Source: Salana multivorans
GTDB taxonomy: Bacteria; Actinomycetota; Actinomycetes; Actinomycetales; Beutenbergiaceae
Direction of reading: 5' to 3'
Assembly (NCBI RefSeq): GCF_003751805.1
Contig: NZ_RKHQ01000001.1
Coordinates: 2,728,001 to 2,792,000 of the forward strand
DNA length: 64,000 nt
A program made the translations under genes and the position numbers. This document shows positions 16,133 through 26,038 of the stretch, piece after piece. The notes under the pieces are model-generated. The model did no database searches. It was not told the origin of the DNA and saw only the letters and a list, made by a program, of their open reading frames with translations. How positions within the stretch are numbered: position 1 is the first letter of the stretch; each line of letters begins with the position of its first letter.

Positions 16133-17962
16133 TTAGCCGCGGGGGATGTTGAGGCCGTCGAGGTAGATGTAGCGGTAGTCGCCGGCCTTGAGGCGGACGC
16201 TGCCGTCGGGGTGGATCCCGACGAGCGCGGGCGCGACCCAGGTCGTGGCGCCGTAGGACGCGACGGGGACCATGCTCTCCTCGCCGACAGCGGCCGGGGA
16301 CGGGCGGGCCCAGTCCGGCAGGACGACCATGACTGCGTTCGCGGCCGGAGCGCTCGCCCGAGAGAGCACCCCCCGCCCGAGGATCTGCTCATTCCGTACC
16401 CGGACCTGAGGCCGCTCCTCCCCAGCCGCCGCCACGAACGCGTTCTGGAAGGTGTCGAGGTACTGCCAGCCGGTGTCGTAGCCGGCGACGGGCGGCAGCT
16501 TGTTCGTGACGGCGATCGTAGCCGTGAGCAGGTGGTGGTCGCTCTGCGCAGCGGTCGCGATCGGGAGGGTGGCTGCCCAGATCCCGCCCGTGAGGTACTC
16601 ACCGTGGCGCAGCCACATGGTGTCCAACCACTCGTTCTGGCTGTTCCCTGCGTCGGTCCAGGGCGGGTTGGCCTTCCAGTTGTGCCAGGTGGGCCACTCC
16701 GGGCGCCGCACGCCGGGGCAGTCCAGCTTCAGGTTCTTGAAGATCCCGCCGCCGCTCATCCGGGTCACGGGCTGGCCGTAGGTCGCGCCGTAGTCGTTCA
16801 TGTCGACCCCGAGCACCGTGGTGCACCGGTACCGGTCCGCGATCGCCTTGAGCCGGGCGTGGGTGTCGGAGGCCTGGGTGTTGCGGGTGGCGCCGTTGTC
16901 GGGGTGCCAGTGGTCGGCGGCCGCGACGATGTTGACCCCGGTCGCGACGTGGCTCAGCAGCAGCCACACCATGTTCCGCTCGGCCCAGGCAGAGGGCTCC
17001 TTGCCCCCGACCCCGGTCCAGACCCACACGGCCTCGTCGTAGGCGACGCCGCAGCGTGAGCCCATCGTGACCGCCCGCCACCGCCCCGAGGAGCCGGGCG
17101 CGGTGTTCAGGGCGGCGACGAGCTCGGGCCACTGGTCCGCGGCCAGGCCGGGATAGTCCGACTCCTGGAAGGCCAGGACGTCCACACCGGCCGCGATGAC
17201 GGACGCGGCGAGACCGGCCTTGCGCCCGGCCCACGGGTGGTCGGTTCCGCCGGCGTAGTAGATGTTCCACTGCCCGAACCGCAGCACGACCTTGGGGTCG
17301 AGAACGTCGCGGACCATCACCTCGGCCGCGGCACGGGTCGCCGACCCGGCGTCGTCCAGGAGGGTAGCGACCATCGAGTCGGTCGGCGCCTGCGCGTCCG
17401 CGGCGGCCTGCTCGGCCGCCGCCCTGGCCGCCTCCGCGGCCGCCTTCGCGGTCTGCGCTGCGGTCGCCGCGGGGACCGCAGCGCTCGACGCCGTCTCGGC
17501 CGCGGTCTTCGCGCTCTCGGCTGCGGTGCGGGCGGTCTGCGCGCCCGTGCGGGCCGTCTCCGCCGCGGTCTGCGCCGCCTGCGCCTGGGCGCGCGCCGTT
17601 TCGGCCGCGGTCTTGGCCGCGGTGGCCGTAGACGCTGCCGGCACCGCCGCCGCAGCCGCTGCCTCGGCTGCCGTCGCGGACGTGGTCGCGGTCTCGACCG
17701 CGTCGTCCAGGATGCCCTGGTACTCCGGCGTCAGCCCACCAGCCGGGCCACGGGGACCGACCGGACCAGTCGGCCCCTGCGGACCCACCGGCCCCGGCTC
17801 ACCCTGCACCCCCTGGACGCCGTCCGCGCCGTCAACACCAGCAGGACCAGCCGGCCCAGCCAGACCCTGGGGCCCCTCAGCGCCCTCAGCACCGTCCAGG
17901 CCGGGCGCCCCCGGGGGGCCCTGCTCGCCCTGCGGGCCAGGAACCAGCTCGATCTCAGGCAT
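16133..17962 (-). CDS. Collagen-like tail fibre with an endonuclease/exonuclease/phosphatase domain
   Basis: A 609-residue protein. Residues about 8-76 are collagen-like Gly-x-y triplets; about 80-200 are an Ala-rich helical stalk; about 228-480 form a DNase I-like (EEP) domain with all expected motif positions ([45 protein letters not shown]). A C-terminal beta-rich domain follows (about 485-609). The collagen stalk points to a trimeric fibre. The EEP domain could cut nucleic acid or hydrolyse a surface phosphodiester during adsorption. Confidence 0.82.
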   Translation of the reverse strand: MPEIELVPGPQGEQGPPGAPGLDGAEGAEGPQGLAGPAGPAGVDGADGVQGVQGEPGPVGPQGPTGPVGPRGPAGGLTPEYQGILDDAVETATTSATAAEAAAAAAVPAASTATAAKTAAETARAQAQAAQTAAETARTGAQTARTAAESAKTAAETASSAAVPAATAAQTAKAAAEAARAAAEQAAADAQAPTDSMVATLLDDAGSATRAAAEVMVRDVLDPKVVLRFGQWNIYYAGGTDHPWAGRKAGLAASVIAAGVDVLAFQESDYPGLAADQWPELVAALNTAPGSSGRWRAVTMGSRCGVAYDEAVWVWTGVGGKEPSAWAERNMVWLLLSHVATGVNIVAAADHWHPDNGATRNTQASDTHARLKAIADRYRCTTVLGVDMNDYGATYGQPVTRMSGGGIFKNLKLDCPGVRRPEWPTWHNWKANPPWTDAGNSQNEWLDTMWLRHGEYLTGGIWAATLPIATAAQSDHHLLTATIAVTNKLPPVAGYDTGWQYLDTFQNAFVAAAGEERPQVRVRNEQILGRGVLSRASAPAANAVMVVLPDWARPSPAAVGEESMVPVASYGATTWVAPALVGIHPDGSVRLKAGDYRYIYLDGLNIPRG

Positions 17963-17975
17963 GCGTCGTCTCCGA

Positions 17976-20771
17976 TCACGGTGGGATAGTCGGGGGTGCC
18001 GGCAGGTTCGTGCCGGGGTGGAGGCTGTTGATCGCACTGCGCAGCGACCCGGTGTAGGCGGCGAGTGCGGCGACGGCATCGCGGAGCGTGCTGAGCGCCG
18101 ACGCGAGGTTGTTCACGGACGAGACCGACGCCTTCCCCGACATCTGCGAGGACAGCCCCGAGATCGCCGACTCCGCCGCGTTCATCCGGCCCAGCAGGGG
18201 CCAGAGGGTGTCGATCCAGCCCGCGTGGTCGTTCAGCTTGCCCTCCGCCGCGACGATCCTGTCGCCGGCGTTGTTGATCCGCTGGTTCAGGGTCGGCCAC
18301 CCGCCACGGGCGCCGACGACCTCACCCTCCACCGCGCCGATCCGGGAGCCCAGCCCTGTCGAGACGCCGTCCATCCCGGTCAGCCGGGACCCGAGCGAGC
18401 CGTGCGTACCGCGCGCCGTGGAGACCTCACTCTCCACCGCGATGATCCGGTCGCCAGCGTTGTTGATGCGGCCGTTCAGCGTGGGCCACCCGCCACGGGC
18501 GCCGACGACCTCGCCCTCGACCGCGCCGATCCGAGTGCCCTGGGACTGCGTGAGGTCCTGCAGCGACAGGATCCAGGAGTCGTGCTGCCACCCCTTCTGC
18601 TGGCTGGAGTTCGACTCCCCGAAAAGCTCGTCGATCCACCCGAGCAACTGGCCGATCACCCCGTCCTGCGCGGCCTTGTCCGCCTCGGCCTTCTCGGCCC
18701 ACGAGGAGATGTTGTCGCCGCCCTCCTTGGCGCGGCGCACCTCCTCCTCGAGGTTCTCGACCCGGTCGCGGACGCGGCCGATCTCCCGGGAGTGCTGCCG
18801 GCCGAGCTGCTCCTGCTCGGCCATCTGCCGCGCGTACTCAGCCTGCGCCTCGGCGTACTCGCGGGCCTTCTGCTCCGCCTCGGTCCGCGCCTGCTCCAGC
18901 CGTGCCCGGCGGCGCGCCTCAGCGGCGGCCTCCTGGCGTGCCTTCTCGGCTGCGGCCTCGGCGGCGGAGATCCGCCGCCCGAGGTCCTGGTCGCCGGCGC
19001 GGCGCTGCTGGTCCTGACGCCACTGATCCAGCTCGACGTCGGCGCCCGACGCCTTCTCCTGCTCGAGCGTGTCGAGCCGACCGTCCTGGATCGCCTGTTC
19101 GGAGTCGGTCACCTGATCCGACTCCTCTAGCGAGTCCAGGCGCGAGTCCTGCCCGTCGTCCCGCGCCGCGTTCTCGTCGGCCCGAGTACCAAGCTCGTCG
19201 ACACTGTCGCGGAGATTGCCCCAGATGTGCGCCCGGTCCAGCTCCCCGTAGGACATCGCCAGGAACTCGATCGACGCCCAGTCGGACGTCAGTCCAGCGC
19301 TGTTGACGGCACGCACCATTGGGCGAACCGAGTGTCCCGGGGATGAGAACGCCGCGTCCATCGACGAGGCATCCGCGCCGAGGCTGACGATCCCGAGCTG
19401 GCTCTTCCCGTGATCCAGCACCCACTGGACGTCGAAGCCCGCCAGATCGGTCAGCGGGCTGCCATCAACGTTGGTCGTCGGCGCAACCCAGGAGAACGTC
19501 ACCTCGCTGCGCGCGGCATAGTCGCCGGGAGCGACCCCCACCCGCTCGTCGACGGTCAGCATGGTCGGCGGGCTGGGTGCGGGAGGCAGGGCGAACAGCC
19601 CGCCGAGGGCGAGCCCGCCGAGCGCGCCGCGAGTGCCGGCCGCATTGCTCGCGAGCGTCGGGGGCCAGGGGAAGCGCTCCTCCGGGTCCGCGACCCGGAT
19701 GACGACCTCGGCGACCTCATGGCCCGACGACGAGAACGTGACCTCGCCGACTCGCTGCACAGCGTCCCAGCCGGACGGTTGGGTCGACGTCCACGCGGCG
19801 ACGATCCGGACGCTATCACCGGGCAGAATCCACCCTGCGAGCCGATCAGCGAAGCACTTCACCTCGGTCGGAGTGTCGCGCTGCTGGGCGGCGTCAACAA
19901 CGCCTTGGGCGAGGCGAGCGATCTCCGCCGGGTCGGAGATCGAGGAGAAGAGCCGCTGACGCTCGACAGCAACCGCGTCCGCAAGCGGCTGACCGTCGGC
20001 GGTGGCGGTGACCTGGCCGGCGCCGACTCCGACGACACGCGATGCCCACCGAGAGTGGTCGACGCCGCGGCTGATCTGCATGACGGCACCCGCGCGAGCG
20101 CCGGGCCGACCCATTTTGAGCATCGCGGACTCGGGGGTGCGAGCGAGCACGGGGTGGCCCCACTCGACAGAGCGCAGCACCCTCGCGGGACGTCCGCCGT
20201 CTGTGGACCACTCGACGCTCGATCGCACGACCCAGTCGAAACCGTCCTCGACCGCCATGAGCGTGTGGAGGTTCTCCGCGACAGGCGTACCGGCTCGCAT
20301 GTCGACGGTCCGGGTCACTCCTGACACCGCCGGCGGGATGGCGATCTGGACGCCCTGTCCGCCTGTGAACGCCTCGGCGAGCAGGGTCTGCGCGATGCTC
20401 AGCTGATCGTCCGTTGTGCTGAGCGCAGCGCTGAGCAGCCGCTGCTCCGGATACGCGGTCCACTCGCGTCCCATCACGGTGAGCACACCCGGGTCGTCGT
20501 CGTGGCGTTCCCAGATCAGCCACTCGCCGAGGAGGCGCTGGCCGTCGGTGACGAGCAGGACGCGACGGCCGGGCTCCGTCAGGTCGACGACGCGCGCGAC
20601 GGCATCCTCGTCCATGCTCTCGCCGTCTGCGCGCAGCAGGTGGCCGACCGAGATCGAGGCGGTGCACTCGCCGCCCTCAAGGTGGCTTGACCAGTCGCCG
20701 CCGCCGGCGAGTCGCAGCTCACCCAGGACCTCGCCACTGAGCGCGTTCGCAGCCCAGACACGGATGCGCAT
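17976..20771 (-). CDS. Minor tail protein (tail tip/receptor region)
   Basis: A 931-residue protein coded between the distal tail protein and the fibre. The first 500 residues look like a Gp37/ReqiPepy6-type tail-associated protein ([40 protein letters not shown]). A fibronectin-like stretch (about 515-620) is followed by a long Glu/Ala/Arg coiled coil (about 680-790). Near the C terminus a 63-residue unit containing [20 protein letters not shown] occurs twice. Start overlaps the previous stop by one base. Confidence 0.82.
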   Translation of the reverse strand: MRIRVWAANALSGEVLGELRLAGGGDWSSHLEGGECTASISVGHLLRADGESMDEDAVARVVDLTEPGRRVLLVTDGQRLLGEWLIWERHDDDPGVLTVMGREWTAYPEQRLLSAALSTTDDQLSIAQTLLAEAFTGGQGVQIAIPPAVSGVTRTVDMRAGTPVAENLHTLMAVEDGFDWVVRSSVEWSTDGGRPARVLRSVEWGHPVLARTPESAMLKMGRPGARAGAVMQISRGVDHSRWASRVVGVGAGQVTATADGQPLADAVAVERQRLFSSISDPAEIARLAQGVVDAAQQRDTPTEVKCFADRLAGWILPGDSVRIVAAWTSTQPSGWDAVQRVGEVTFSSSGHEVAEVVIRVADPEERFPWPPTLASNAAGTRGALGGLALGGLFALPPAPSPPTMLTVDERVGVAPGDYAARSEVTFSWVAPTTNVDGSPLTDLAGFDVQWVLDHGKSQLGIVSLGADASSMDAAFSSPGHSVRPMVRAVNSAGLTSDWASIEFLAMSYGELDRAHIWGNLRDSVDELGTRADENAARDDGQDSRLDSLEESDQVTDSEQAIQDGRLDTLEQEKASGADVELDQWRQDQQRRAGDQDLGRRISAAEAAAEKARQEAAAEARRRARLEQARTEAEQKAREYAEAQAEYARQMAEQEQLGRQHSREIGRVRDRVENLEEEVRRAKEGGDNISSWAEKAEADKAAQDGVIGQLLGWIDELFGESNSSQQKGWQHDSWILSLQDLTQSQGTRIGAVEGEVVGARGGWPTLNGRINNAGDRIIAVESEVSTARGTHGSLGSRLTGMDGVSTGLGSRIGAVEGEVVGARGGWPTLNQRINNAGDRIVAAEGKLNDHAGWIDTLWPLLGRMNAAESAISGLSSQMSGKASVSSVNNLASALSTLRDAVAALAAYTGSLRSAINSLHPGTNLPAPPTIPP
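18253..18538. repeat. Internal repeat in the minor tail protein gene
   Basis: About 97 bases at 18253-18349 recur at 18442-18538 with a few differences (period 189 bases, 63 codons). It encodes the duplicated coiled-coil unit of the tail protein and likely arose by in-gene duplication. Confidence 0.7.
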
Positions 20772-21478
20772 CAGGCCCACGCCTCGAAATGACTCACCGT
20801 CACGGCGCCGTCTCCTGTCCATGTCGCGGTCACGCTGGCGCCGCCGGGCGGGACGACGACCTCGCGGCCCGTGGTTTCGACGTCCCAGCGAGCCCCCGCG
20901 CGCCACACTTCGCCGTCGCGCATGAAGACCTTTGCTGCCTGATCGGCGGGGATGTCGGCGGCGAGGCTCCAGGTGCCGCCAGGGTGTGTGACCGTGAGGG
21001 CTGCGACGGGGCCTGTGATGCTCAGCCTGGGCCACGACGTGGCGTCGCCCGGGTTCGCGAGGACTGCCGCCAGGCCAGACGTGAGCCCGAGTGGGGTCGG
21101 CCGGTAGCGCAGGGGGTCGTCGGCTCGCAGGTAGAGGGTGAATCCCCACGTCGCTCCGAGCCGCGTTGTGTTCATGTCGACGCGTCGCACGTCGCACTCA
21201 AGGCCGTCGATGGCGAGGGCGCCGCGTCGCGGTCGACGCAGCGCGGCGAGAGCGTCGTCCGCGTCTGGGCCGCTGGCGTCTATTACGCCCGAGACTTCGA
21301 CCGTGCGAGCCCCCAGTCGCTCCCATAGCGAGACGGTCCCGTCTCCAGACCAGTGCTCGATCTCGGTCGTGGCATCGGGTGCGCCGTCATGCCATCCCTG
21401 GATGGATTCGACGATGTACGGGGTGCTCGGGTCAGGGTCGGTCGCGAGAGCGAGCCCGGCATAGGTGCAGGTCACCAT
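20771..21478 (-). CDS. Distal tail protein (Dit-like)
   Basis: A 235-residue protein placed right after the tape measure gene, where siphoviruses encode Dit, the hexameric adaptor at the tail tip. It has the beta-rich pattern of such proteins (VEVSGVIDASGPDADDALAAL, TWGFTLYLRADDPLRY). No single invariant motif is visible, so the call rests on position and fold-like pattern. Its start overlaps the tape measure stop by 7 bases. Confidence 0.7.
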   Translation of the reverse strand: MVTCTYAGLALATDPDPSTPYIVESIQGWHDGAPDATTEIEHWSGDGTVSLWERLGARTVEVSGVIDASGPDADDALAALRRPRRGALAIDGLECDVRRVDMNTTRLGATWGFTLYLRADDPLRYRPTPLGLTSGLAAVLANPGDATSWPRLSITGPVAALTVTHPGGTWSLAADIPADQAAKVFMRDGEVWRAGARWDVETTGREVVVPPGGASVTATWTGDGAVTVSHFEAWA

Positions 21479-23142
21479 GCTGCCGCCAGCCCATGGAGCG
21501 TGCGGTCGACTCGCCGTCCGACCTTCATCGCAACCTCGTTTGCGTCGACGCCATAGGCATTGATCTGGACCCGGCCACCTGCCGCGCTTGCTGGCACGCT
21601 GCCTCGCTGGGCGACCCCCGCCATGGGCACGACCGGAGGGGTGAGGGGAGTGCTCGCGATTGACGCCGCTAGCGACTGGACCTGCCCTACCACTGAGCCG
21701 CGGGAGGAGGCGATGCCGTCCTCCATGCCACGGCCGACGTTCTGGCCGATCTCCATGAAGACTCGACTGGGAGAGTGGATGCCGAGCGCGCCCGTGACGG
21801 CCCCCACGATGCCTCCAGCGAAATCGTCCGTGATCCAGCCGAGGAATGCGGCCCAGCCAGACTGGAGCCCCTCCCAGAACCCGTTGAGCGCCGCGACCCC
21901 TGCGTTCCACATGGCAGCCCCGAGCCCCGCAACCGCGTTCGCGATCTGCTGCGGCAGGCCGGCGATCCATGTGGTGAACTCGGTGAGCTTCTGGATCGCG
22001 CCGTCCTTGACGTTCCCCGCCCAGGCGACGATCCCCGCACCGATGCGGGTCAGGTCGGCCCAGCCACGGGAGAGCGCGGCAGTCACTGCGTCCCAGTTCT
22101 TCACCAGCAGGACGATCGCGGCGACGAGCGCGACGACCCCGACGACGATCCACGTGATGGGGTTCGCGAGGAGGGCCGCGGTGGACGCCGCGATCGAGGC
22201 GATCCACGAGACCATCGCGCCGACCAAAGCCCCGCCGATGACGGCGGCGAGGGCGCCGATGACCCACGTGTTCTCCGAGACCCAGTCGACGACCTTCTCA
22301 AGGATCGGGATGACGCTGGTGGAGATGAAGTCCAGCACCTTGACGTAGATCGGGAGGAGCTTCTCCCCGATGGTCGCCTGGAGGTTGTCGAACCGCGCGC
22401 GCTGTCGCTCCAGCTTCCCTGCGGCAGTATCGGACTCTCGACCGAACTGGCCCTGCGCCGCACTGGTCTGCTCCATCAGCATTGCGAGGACCGTCTGGGT
22501 TCTAGCGTTCTTTGCCGCCTCGCCCTCCAGGTCGCCGAGCCCCTGGGCGAGCATGCGAGCCTTGACGTCCGTCTCCATGATTCGCACGCCGAAGCGCTCG
22601 ATCGGGTCCTGCTCGCCGCGCAGAAGGGCGGAGACGGCCGAGACGGCATCGGCGGTCGTTCCGCCGTAGGTTGCCGCGAGGTCCGCGCCCAGAGTGATGA
22701 GCGACTGCGTCTGTCCATTGAGGTCCTCGATGGACACGCCCATGTTCTTGAGCTGAGATCCGAGGATTGTCGCGAGGTTCGAGTAGGCCGTCTTTGACAG
22801 CCCGAGAGCCTGATCCGCCTGCGCCGCCCACTCGTGGATCTGCGCCGACGACGACCCGAAGACGGCGTCGACTCCGCCGATCGCCTGCTCGAGGTCGGAG
22901 GCTGCTGCGATCGCGCCCTTGATGTACGTCACGACGGCGGCGACTCCCATCGCCGGGACGATTGCCGCTGCCATCCCGCGCACCCGCCCGAGGAACCCGT
23001 CGCGGAAGCCCGCGCCCGCGGCACTCCCAGCGGTTTGTGACCCCTGGCGCACGGGACCATCGAGCTCACGCGCGATCGCGGAGCGACCGCCCTGAAAGCT
23101 CGGGATGATCGAGACGTACGCCTTGGCGACCTCACCAGCCAC
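21472..23142 (-). CDS. Tape measure protein
   Basis: A 556-residue protein with the typical layout: helical N-terminal part (GFRDGFLGRVRGMAAAI, then the DLEQAIGGVDAVFGSSSAQI region of phage tape measures), central hydrophobic segments (VIGALAAVIGGALVGAMVSW, WIVVGVVALVAAIVLL) and a C-terminal IHSPSRVFMEIGQNVGRGMEDGI motif. Tape measure length sets tail length; 556 residues at roughly 1.5 angstrom each gives a tail of about 80 nm, short for a siphovirus. Confidence 0.92.
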   Translation of the reverse strand: MAGEVAKAYVSIIPSFQGGRSAIARELDGPVRQGSQTAGSAAGAGFRDGFLGRVRGMAAAIVPAMGVAAVVTYIKGAIAAASDLEQAIGGVDAVFGSSSAQIHEWAAQADQALGLSKTAYSNLATILGSQLKNMGVSIEDLNGQTQSLITLGADLAATYGGTTADAVSAVSALLRGEQDPIERFGVRIMETDVKARMLAQGLGDLEGEAAKNARTQTVLAMLMEQTSAAQGQFGRESDTAAGKLERQRARFDNLQATIGEKLLPIYVKVLDFISTSVIPILEKVVDWVSENTWVIGALAAVIGGALVGAMVSWIASIAASTAALLANPITWIVVGVVALVAAIVLLVKNWDAVTAALSRGWADLTRIGAGIVAWAGNVKDGAIQKLTEFTTWIAGLPQQIANAVAGLGAAMWNAGVAALNGFWEGLQSGWAAFLGWITDDFAGGIVGAVTGALGIHSPSRVFMEIGQNVGRGMEDGIASSRGSVVGQVQSLAASIASTPLTPPVVPMAGVAQRGSVPASAAGGRVQINAYGVDANEVAMKVGRRVDRTLHGLAAAW

Positions 23143-23146
23143 GGGA

Positions 23147-23569
23147 TCACCTCCGCTTGATGAAGCGACCCCTCGCGTCGCGAGGTGGTCGAGATTTGGG
23201 CGCCCGGGCTCTGAGTGCCGCGAGGATCTCGGACTGCGGTCGGGTTGCTCTGCCGATCCGGGTCTTGTTCGGGTCTGGCCATGGGCGCGGCAGTGGCTCG
23301 TAGGGCCCCTTCTTGGGGTCCCAGTTCACAGCCCGCAGCGTGTCGAGGAGATCGAGTAGTGCGATCTCCTCGTGCGACACGGGCCGTTCCCACCCGGCCA
23401 TCGCGGCGGCGACCCGAGAGGAAGGGTCCTCGCGGAGCTCAAGAAAGAGGGCCCACGCCTCGCGCCACGTCTGCGTCACACCGGGGGAGAACGGGATGTG
23501 AAACCGGCTGCGCCAGTCGTAGTCGAACTTGATGGAGTGCTCGTCGTACAGGCCGACGAGCGTCAGGAG
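23147..23569 (-). CDS. Tail assembly chaperone, -1 frameshift extension (GT-type)
   Basis: This frame has no start of its own with a ribosome binding site. It is entered by a -1 slip on CCCAAAC at 23569-23575 near the end of the upstream chaperone gene. The extension adds 140 residues (LLTLVGLYDEHSIKFDYDW onward), giving a fusion of about 240 residues. This matches the G/GT tail chaperone pairs that bind the tape measure protein during tail assembly. The basic C terminus (RDARGRFIKRR) ends 4 bases before the tape measure start. Confidence 0.85.
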   Translation of the reverse strand, partial: LLTLVGLYDEHSIKFDYDWRSRFHIPFSPGVTQTWREAWALFLELREDPSSRVAAAMAGWERPVSHEEIALLDLLDTLRAVNWDPKKGPYEPLPRPWPDPNKTRIGRATRPQSEILAALRARAPKSRPPRDARGRFIKRR

Positions 23570-23868
23570 TTTGGGAGGTCGACCCCAGTCATCCACTCCG
23601 AGATCACGTTGGCCGTGTCCAGCATCGGAAGCGAGTAGAGGGCGTCGAGCGTGACCTCGTCGACACCACATCGCTCCAGAAGGCGAAACTGGACGGCGAG
23701 CTGCGCCTGATCGTCGCCGAGGGCGATGTCACGGAGATCTCGACCGGTTGCGAGCGTGACCGACTCGTTCGGGTCGGGCAGCACGTAGGTCTTGCCGTCG
23801 ACTCCTTGGAACTGGCCCGGCGGGAGCGCCTTGGTCTTGCGGTCCTGTGGTGCCTTGCGCGTGGGCAT
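23563..23868 (-). CDS. Tail assembly chaperone, short form (G-type)
   Basis: A 101-residue protein between the major tail protein and the tape measure, the usual place for the first tail chaperone. It is mostly soluble and acidic in the middle (DRDLRDIALGDDQAQLAVQFRLLE). It stops one codon after the slippery heptamer, so a fraction of ribosomes can slip into the long form. The ATG at 23866-23868 has a GAGAGG site 7 bases upstream; an ATG two codons earlier is too close to it. Confidence 0.88.
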   Translation of the reverse strand: MPTRKAPQDRKTKALPPGQFQGVDGKTYVLPDPNESVTLATGRDLRDIALGDDQAQLAVQFRLLERCGVDEVTLDALYSLPMLDTANVISEWMTGVDLPNS

Positions 23869-23955
23869 GCGCATGCCTCTCGTGTCGTTGTGGTCGCGGG
23901 AGGGTGGAGCACCCGCCCTGGCGTCCCGCGCGGAATCGCCAGGGCGGGGCGGACG

Positions 23956-24531
23956 TCAGGGCTCCGGCGTCTCGCCCGCGAGGGTCGAGTACCACTTCGT
24001 GGCCGAGCCGATCGCGCCCGTGACGGGGTCCGTGTGGTCGGCGTGCGGGTACGCCCGGATCGTGACCTCGTAACCGATCGCCTCGCCGTTGCGGTACACC
24101 TGCTCGCCCACCTCGGTGATCTCTCCCGATGCGACGTATGCGCGGATGAACGCGTCGCCGTCCACGATGTCGAAGCCGAACTTCTGCCGCCCACCCGTCG
24201 AGGATGGGACGATCTGGAGTGCGCCGTTGGCGTCGACCGTGGTCCCGTAGTAGAGCCCGACGGTCTCCTCCTTGGTCTCGATCAGGACCGTCTTGAAGGT
24301 CAGGCCGGCCTCGGTCACGACCTCGCGGACGACGTCGCCGTTCTGCCAGCCCTTGATCGTCTGGGTGGTGCGGTTGCGCGACTCGGTGACGCCGTTCTCG
24401 CTGGCGTATCCGAGATCGGACCAGCCAGACCCGTAGGAACTGTCGGCATCGGTCGGCTTGGCCGCCGACGCGCCGCCGATGTAGATGGCGCCCGTAACGG
24501 CCACCCGGACGTTGCTGGAGTTGAGGGTCAT
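23956..24531 (-). CDS. Major tail tube protein
   Basis: A 191-residue protein with the pattern of siphovirus tail tube subunits (NVRVAVTGAIYIGG, NRTTQTIKGWQNGDVVREV, ETKEETVGLYYG, and a C-terminal IRAYPHADHTDP). It lies directly upstream of the tail chaperones. It polymerises around the tape measure to form the tail tube. Confidence 0.88.
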   Translation of the reverse strand: MTLNSSNVRVAVTGAIYIGGASAAKPTDADSSYGSGWSDLGYASENGVTESRNRTTQTIKGWQNGDVVREVVTEAGLTFKTVLIETKEETVGLYYGTTVDANGALQIVPSSTGGRQKFGFDIVDGDAFIRAYVASGEITEVGEQVYRNGEAIGYEVTIRAYPHADHTDPVTGAIGSATKWYSTLAGETPEP

Positions 24532-24606
24532 GTCGGCCCCTTTCTGTCGTGCGGCGAGGCCGCTGTGCCCGGCGGGTGGCCGGAGTCCTTGAAGGTGAGG
24601 TTCGCG

Positions 24607-25017
24607 TCAGAGGGAGTGGCCGCGGATTACGAGCTCGGCGGTCAGGTAGCGACGGGCGTGCCCGTCTTCGCCGGTGACGTCTGCCGGAAGGGTGGCCGTC
24701 GCACGCCGGACGGGGCCGATGCCGGCCATGCCGGAGACGATCGCCGACACGAGGTTGGCGAGGTCGGTCGCGTCGGCATCCGTCTCGGCCCATACGTTCA
24801 GGCCAAGTCGGGCCAGCCCGCGCACGTCTCCGATCCGACTTCCGCCGTCGCCTCGTACGATCACCATGCGTGGGTCACGGCGCGTCGATCCGTCGGGATC
24901 AGCGGGGGTCGCGTTTGACACCCACACGTTGGAGGCGAACGGCTCGGCGCGCGTGGCGAGAGACGCGCGGACGTGGGCGACGGTGAGCGCGACAACGTCG
25001 GGCAGCACGATGCTCAT
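24607..25017 (-). CDS. Tail terminator protein
   Basis: A 136-residue protein between the gp10-like connector and the major tail protein, the standard place for the terminator that caps the tail tube. The pattern DPRMVIVRGDGG...ARLGLNVWAETDADATDLANLV is typical of this group. Overlaps the connector gene by ATGA. Confidence 0.75.
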   Translation of the reverse strand: MSIVLPDVVALTVAHVRASLATRAEPFASNVWVSNATPADPDGSTRRDPRMVIVRGDGGSRIGDVRGLARLGLNVWAETDADATDLANLVSAIVSGMAGIGPVRRATATLPADVTGEDGHARRYLTAELVIRGHSL

Positions 25018-25298
25018 CGCCCACCTCCTGCGGCGCTCATCGCCTTCGCGAGGTTGCCGGTGCGCGCCTCTACCAGGTGGGCATGAGGTGCTGTGGCGAC
25101 GACCCGAGCAACAGCCCGCCCGGTGTTGACGTCGACCACGTCGATGGAGTCGTGATACTCGCCCGTGACGTGGGGGGCTGCCGCTCGAGCCGCGCCAGCG
25201 ACGCCCTCTGCGACCTCATGGAGAAACGCAGCGACGCCCGGATCGGAGAGCACCTCGAGCACTCCGGATGAGTTCAGAACCACCTTCGGCGCAGCCAT
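25014..25298 (-). CDS. HK97 gp10-like head-tail connector
   Basis: A 94-residue protein with the family features AAPHVTGEYHDSIDV and ARVVATAPHAHLVEARTGNL. Proteins of this type join the neck to the tail. Start overlaps the preceding stop by one base, and the stop overlaps the tail terminator start. Confidence 0.75.
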   Translation of the reverse strand: MAAPKVVLNSSGVLEVLSDPGVAAFLHEVAEGVAGAARAAAPHVTGEYHDSIDVVDVNTGRAVARVVATAPHAHLVEARTGNLAKAMSAAGGGR

Positions 25299-25642
25299 CA
25301 GCCGGTCACTCGCCGGAGCTGGACGACCGCTCCGTCGGTCCGACGGCCAGGGTGGATCCACACGGCTGGGTCTCCCTCAACCGCGTAGACGAGGTCGCGC
25401 ACCCGCACTCTGTCGCCTGACGAAAGATCCGGGAAGGCCCCTCGAAAGTACAGCGCCGGCTCGCTGATCACGGGAGCGCGCCCGGGCTCTCGGGATTCGC
25501 GGCTTCCGCCAGGGTCGAACAGGGCGGTCGGCAGCGGCTCGACGACGTCGGGCCCATGGATTGGGTTGCCGTACCGATCTGTGCCGGTTTGCCCGCCGGC
25601 GCGGACTCGCCAGACGGGCTCGCCGGATTCGGTGACTCTCAC
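25298..25642 (-). CDS. Head closure / head-tail stopper protein
   Basis: A 114-residue protein of beta-rich pattern (ALYFRGAFPDLSSGDRVRVRDLVYAVEGDPAVWIHPGRRTD), coded between the first connector and gp10-like protein as in HK97-type neck modules. I chose the GTG at 25640-25642 with a G-rich site upstream, because longer starts would run into the divergent membrane gene. Confidence 0.65.
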   Translation of the reverse strand: MRVTESGEPVWRVRAGGQTGTDRYGNPIHGPDVVEPLPTALFDPGGSRESREPGRAPVISEPALYFRGAFPDLSSGDRVRVRDLVYAVEGDPAVWIHPGRRTDGAVVQLRRVTG

Positions 25643-25690
25643 GAGAACCCCCCGTTTCGCTCGCCATGTGGTTACTGCCAGACTCTCGGG

Positions 25691-25993
25691 ATGGATCAGG
25701 TGCAGGCCGCATGGGTGCGGAGCGCGGTGTCGGAGCATCCCGCTGCGAGGAAGTCGTTCGTGGACCCGCTGGTGATGGGGTTGGTGGTGCTTCCGGTTCT
25801 TGCGGGGGCGATCGGGTTCGTGGGCTGGCTGGTCTTGACGACTGGCGACGGCGGCCAGTTTCCGTTGGTTCTGTTCGGTGTCAGCGGGCTGCTAGCCCTC
25901 TGGGGGACGATCTCTCTGATCGTCGGTGCGTACCGTCTACTCTCCGCAGTGCAGGTGCATCTGCGTATCGGGCAGTACGGCGACATTCGCTAG
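25691..25993 (+). CDS. Two-pass membrane protein, copy A (isolated rightward gene)
   Basis: A 100-residue protein with two transmembrane segments (about 27-50 and 60-85) and a short basic C terminus. It is coded on the opposite strand inside the leftward head/tail operon, so it is likely an independently expressed moron. A TGCCAGACT extended -10-like box lies just before the ATG, suggesting a leaderless or nearly leaderless mRNA. A second copy, 94 of 100 residues alike, lies at 33753. Confidence 0.75.
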   Translation: MDQVQAAWVRSAVSEHPAARKSFVDPLVMGLVVLPVLAGAIGFVGWLVLTTGDGGQFPLVLFGVSGLLALWGTISLIVGAYRLLSAVQVHLRIGQYGDIR

Positions 25994-26038
25994 CGCCAGG
26001 ATTGCCGAGCTGCCGCGCCGCGCCAGGCGTAGATGCGC

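Noticed and set aside
23570-23671. An independent ATG or upstream start for the second tail chaperone
   Set aside because: The upstream codons in that frame are antisense-like and have no ribosome binding site; the slippery heptamer explains the frame better.
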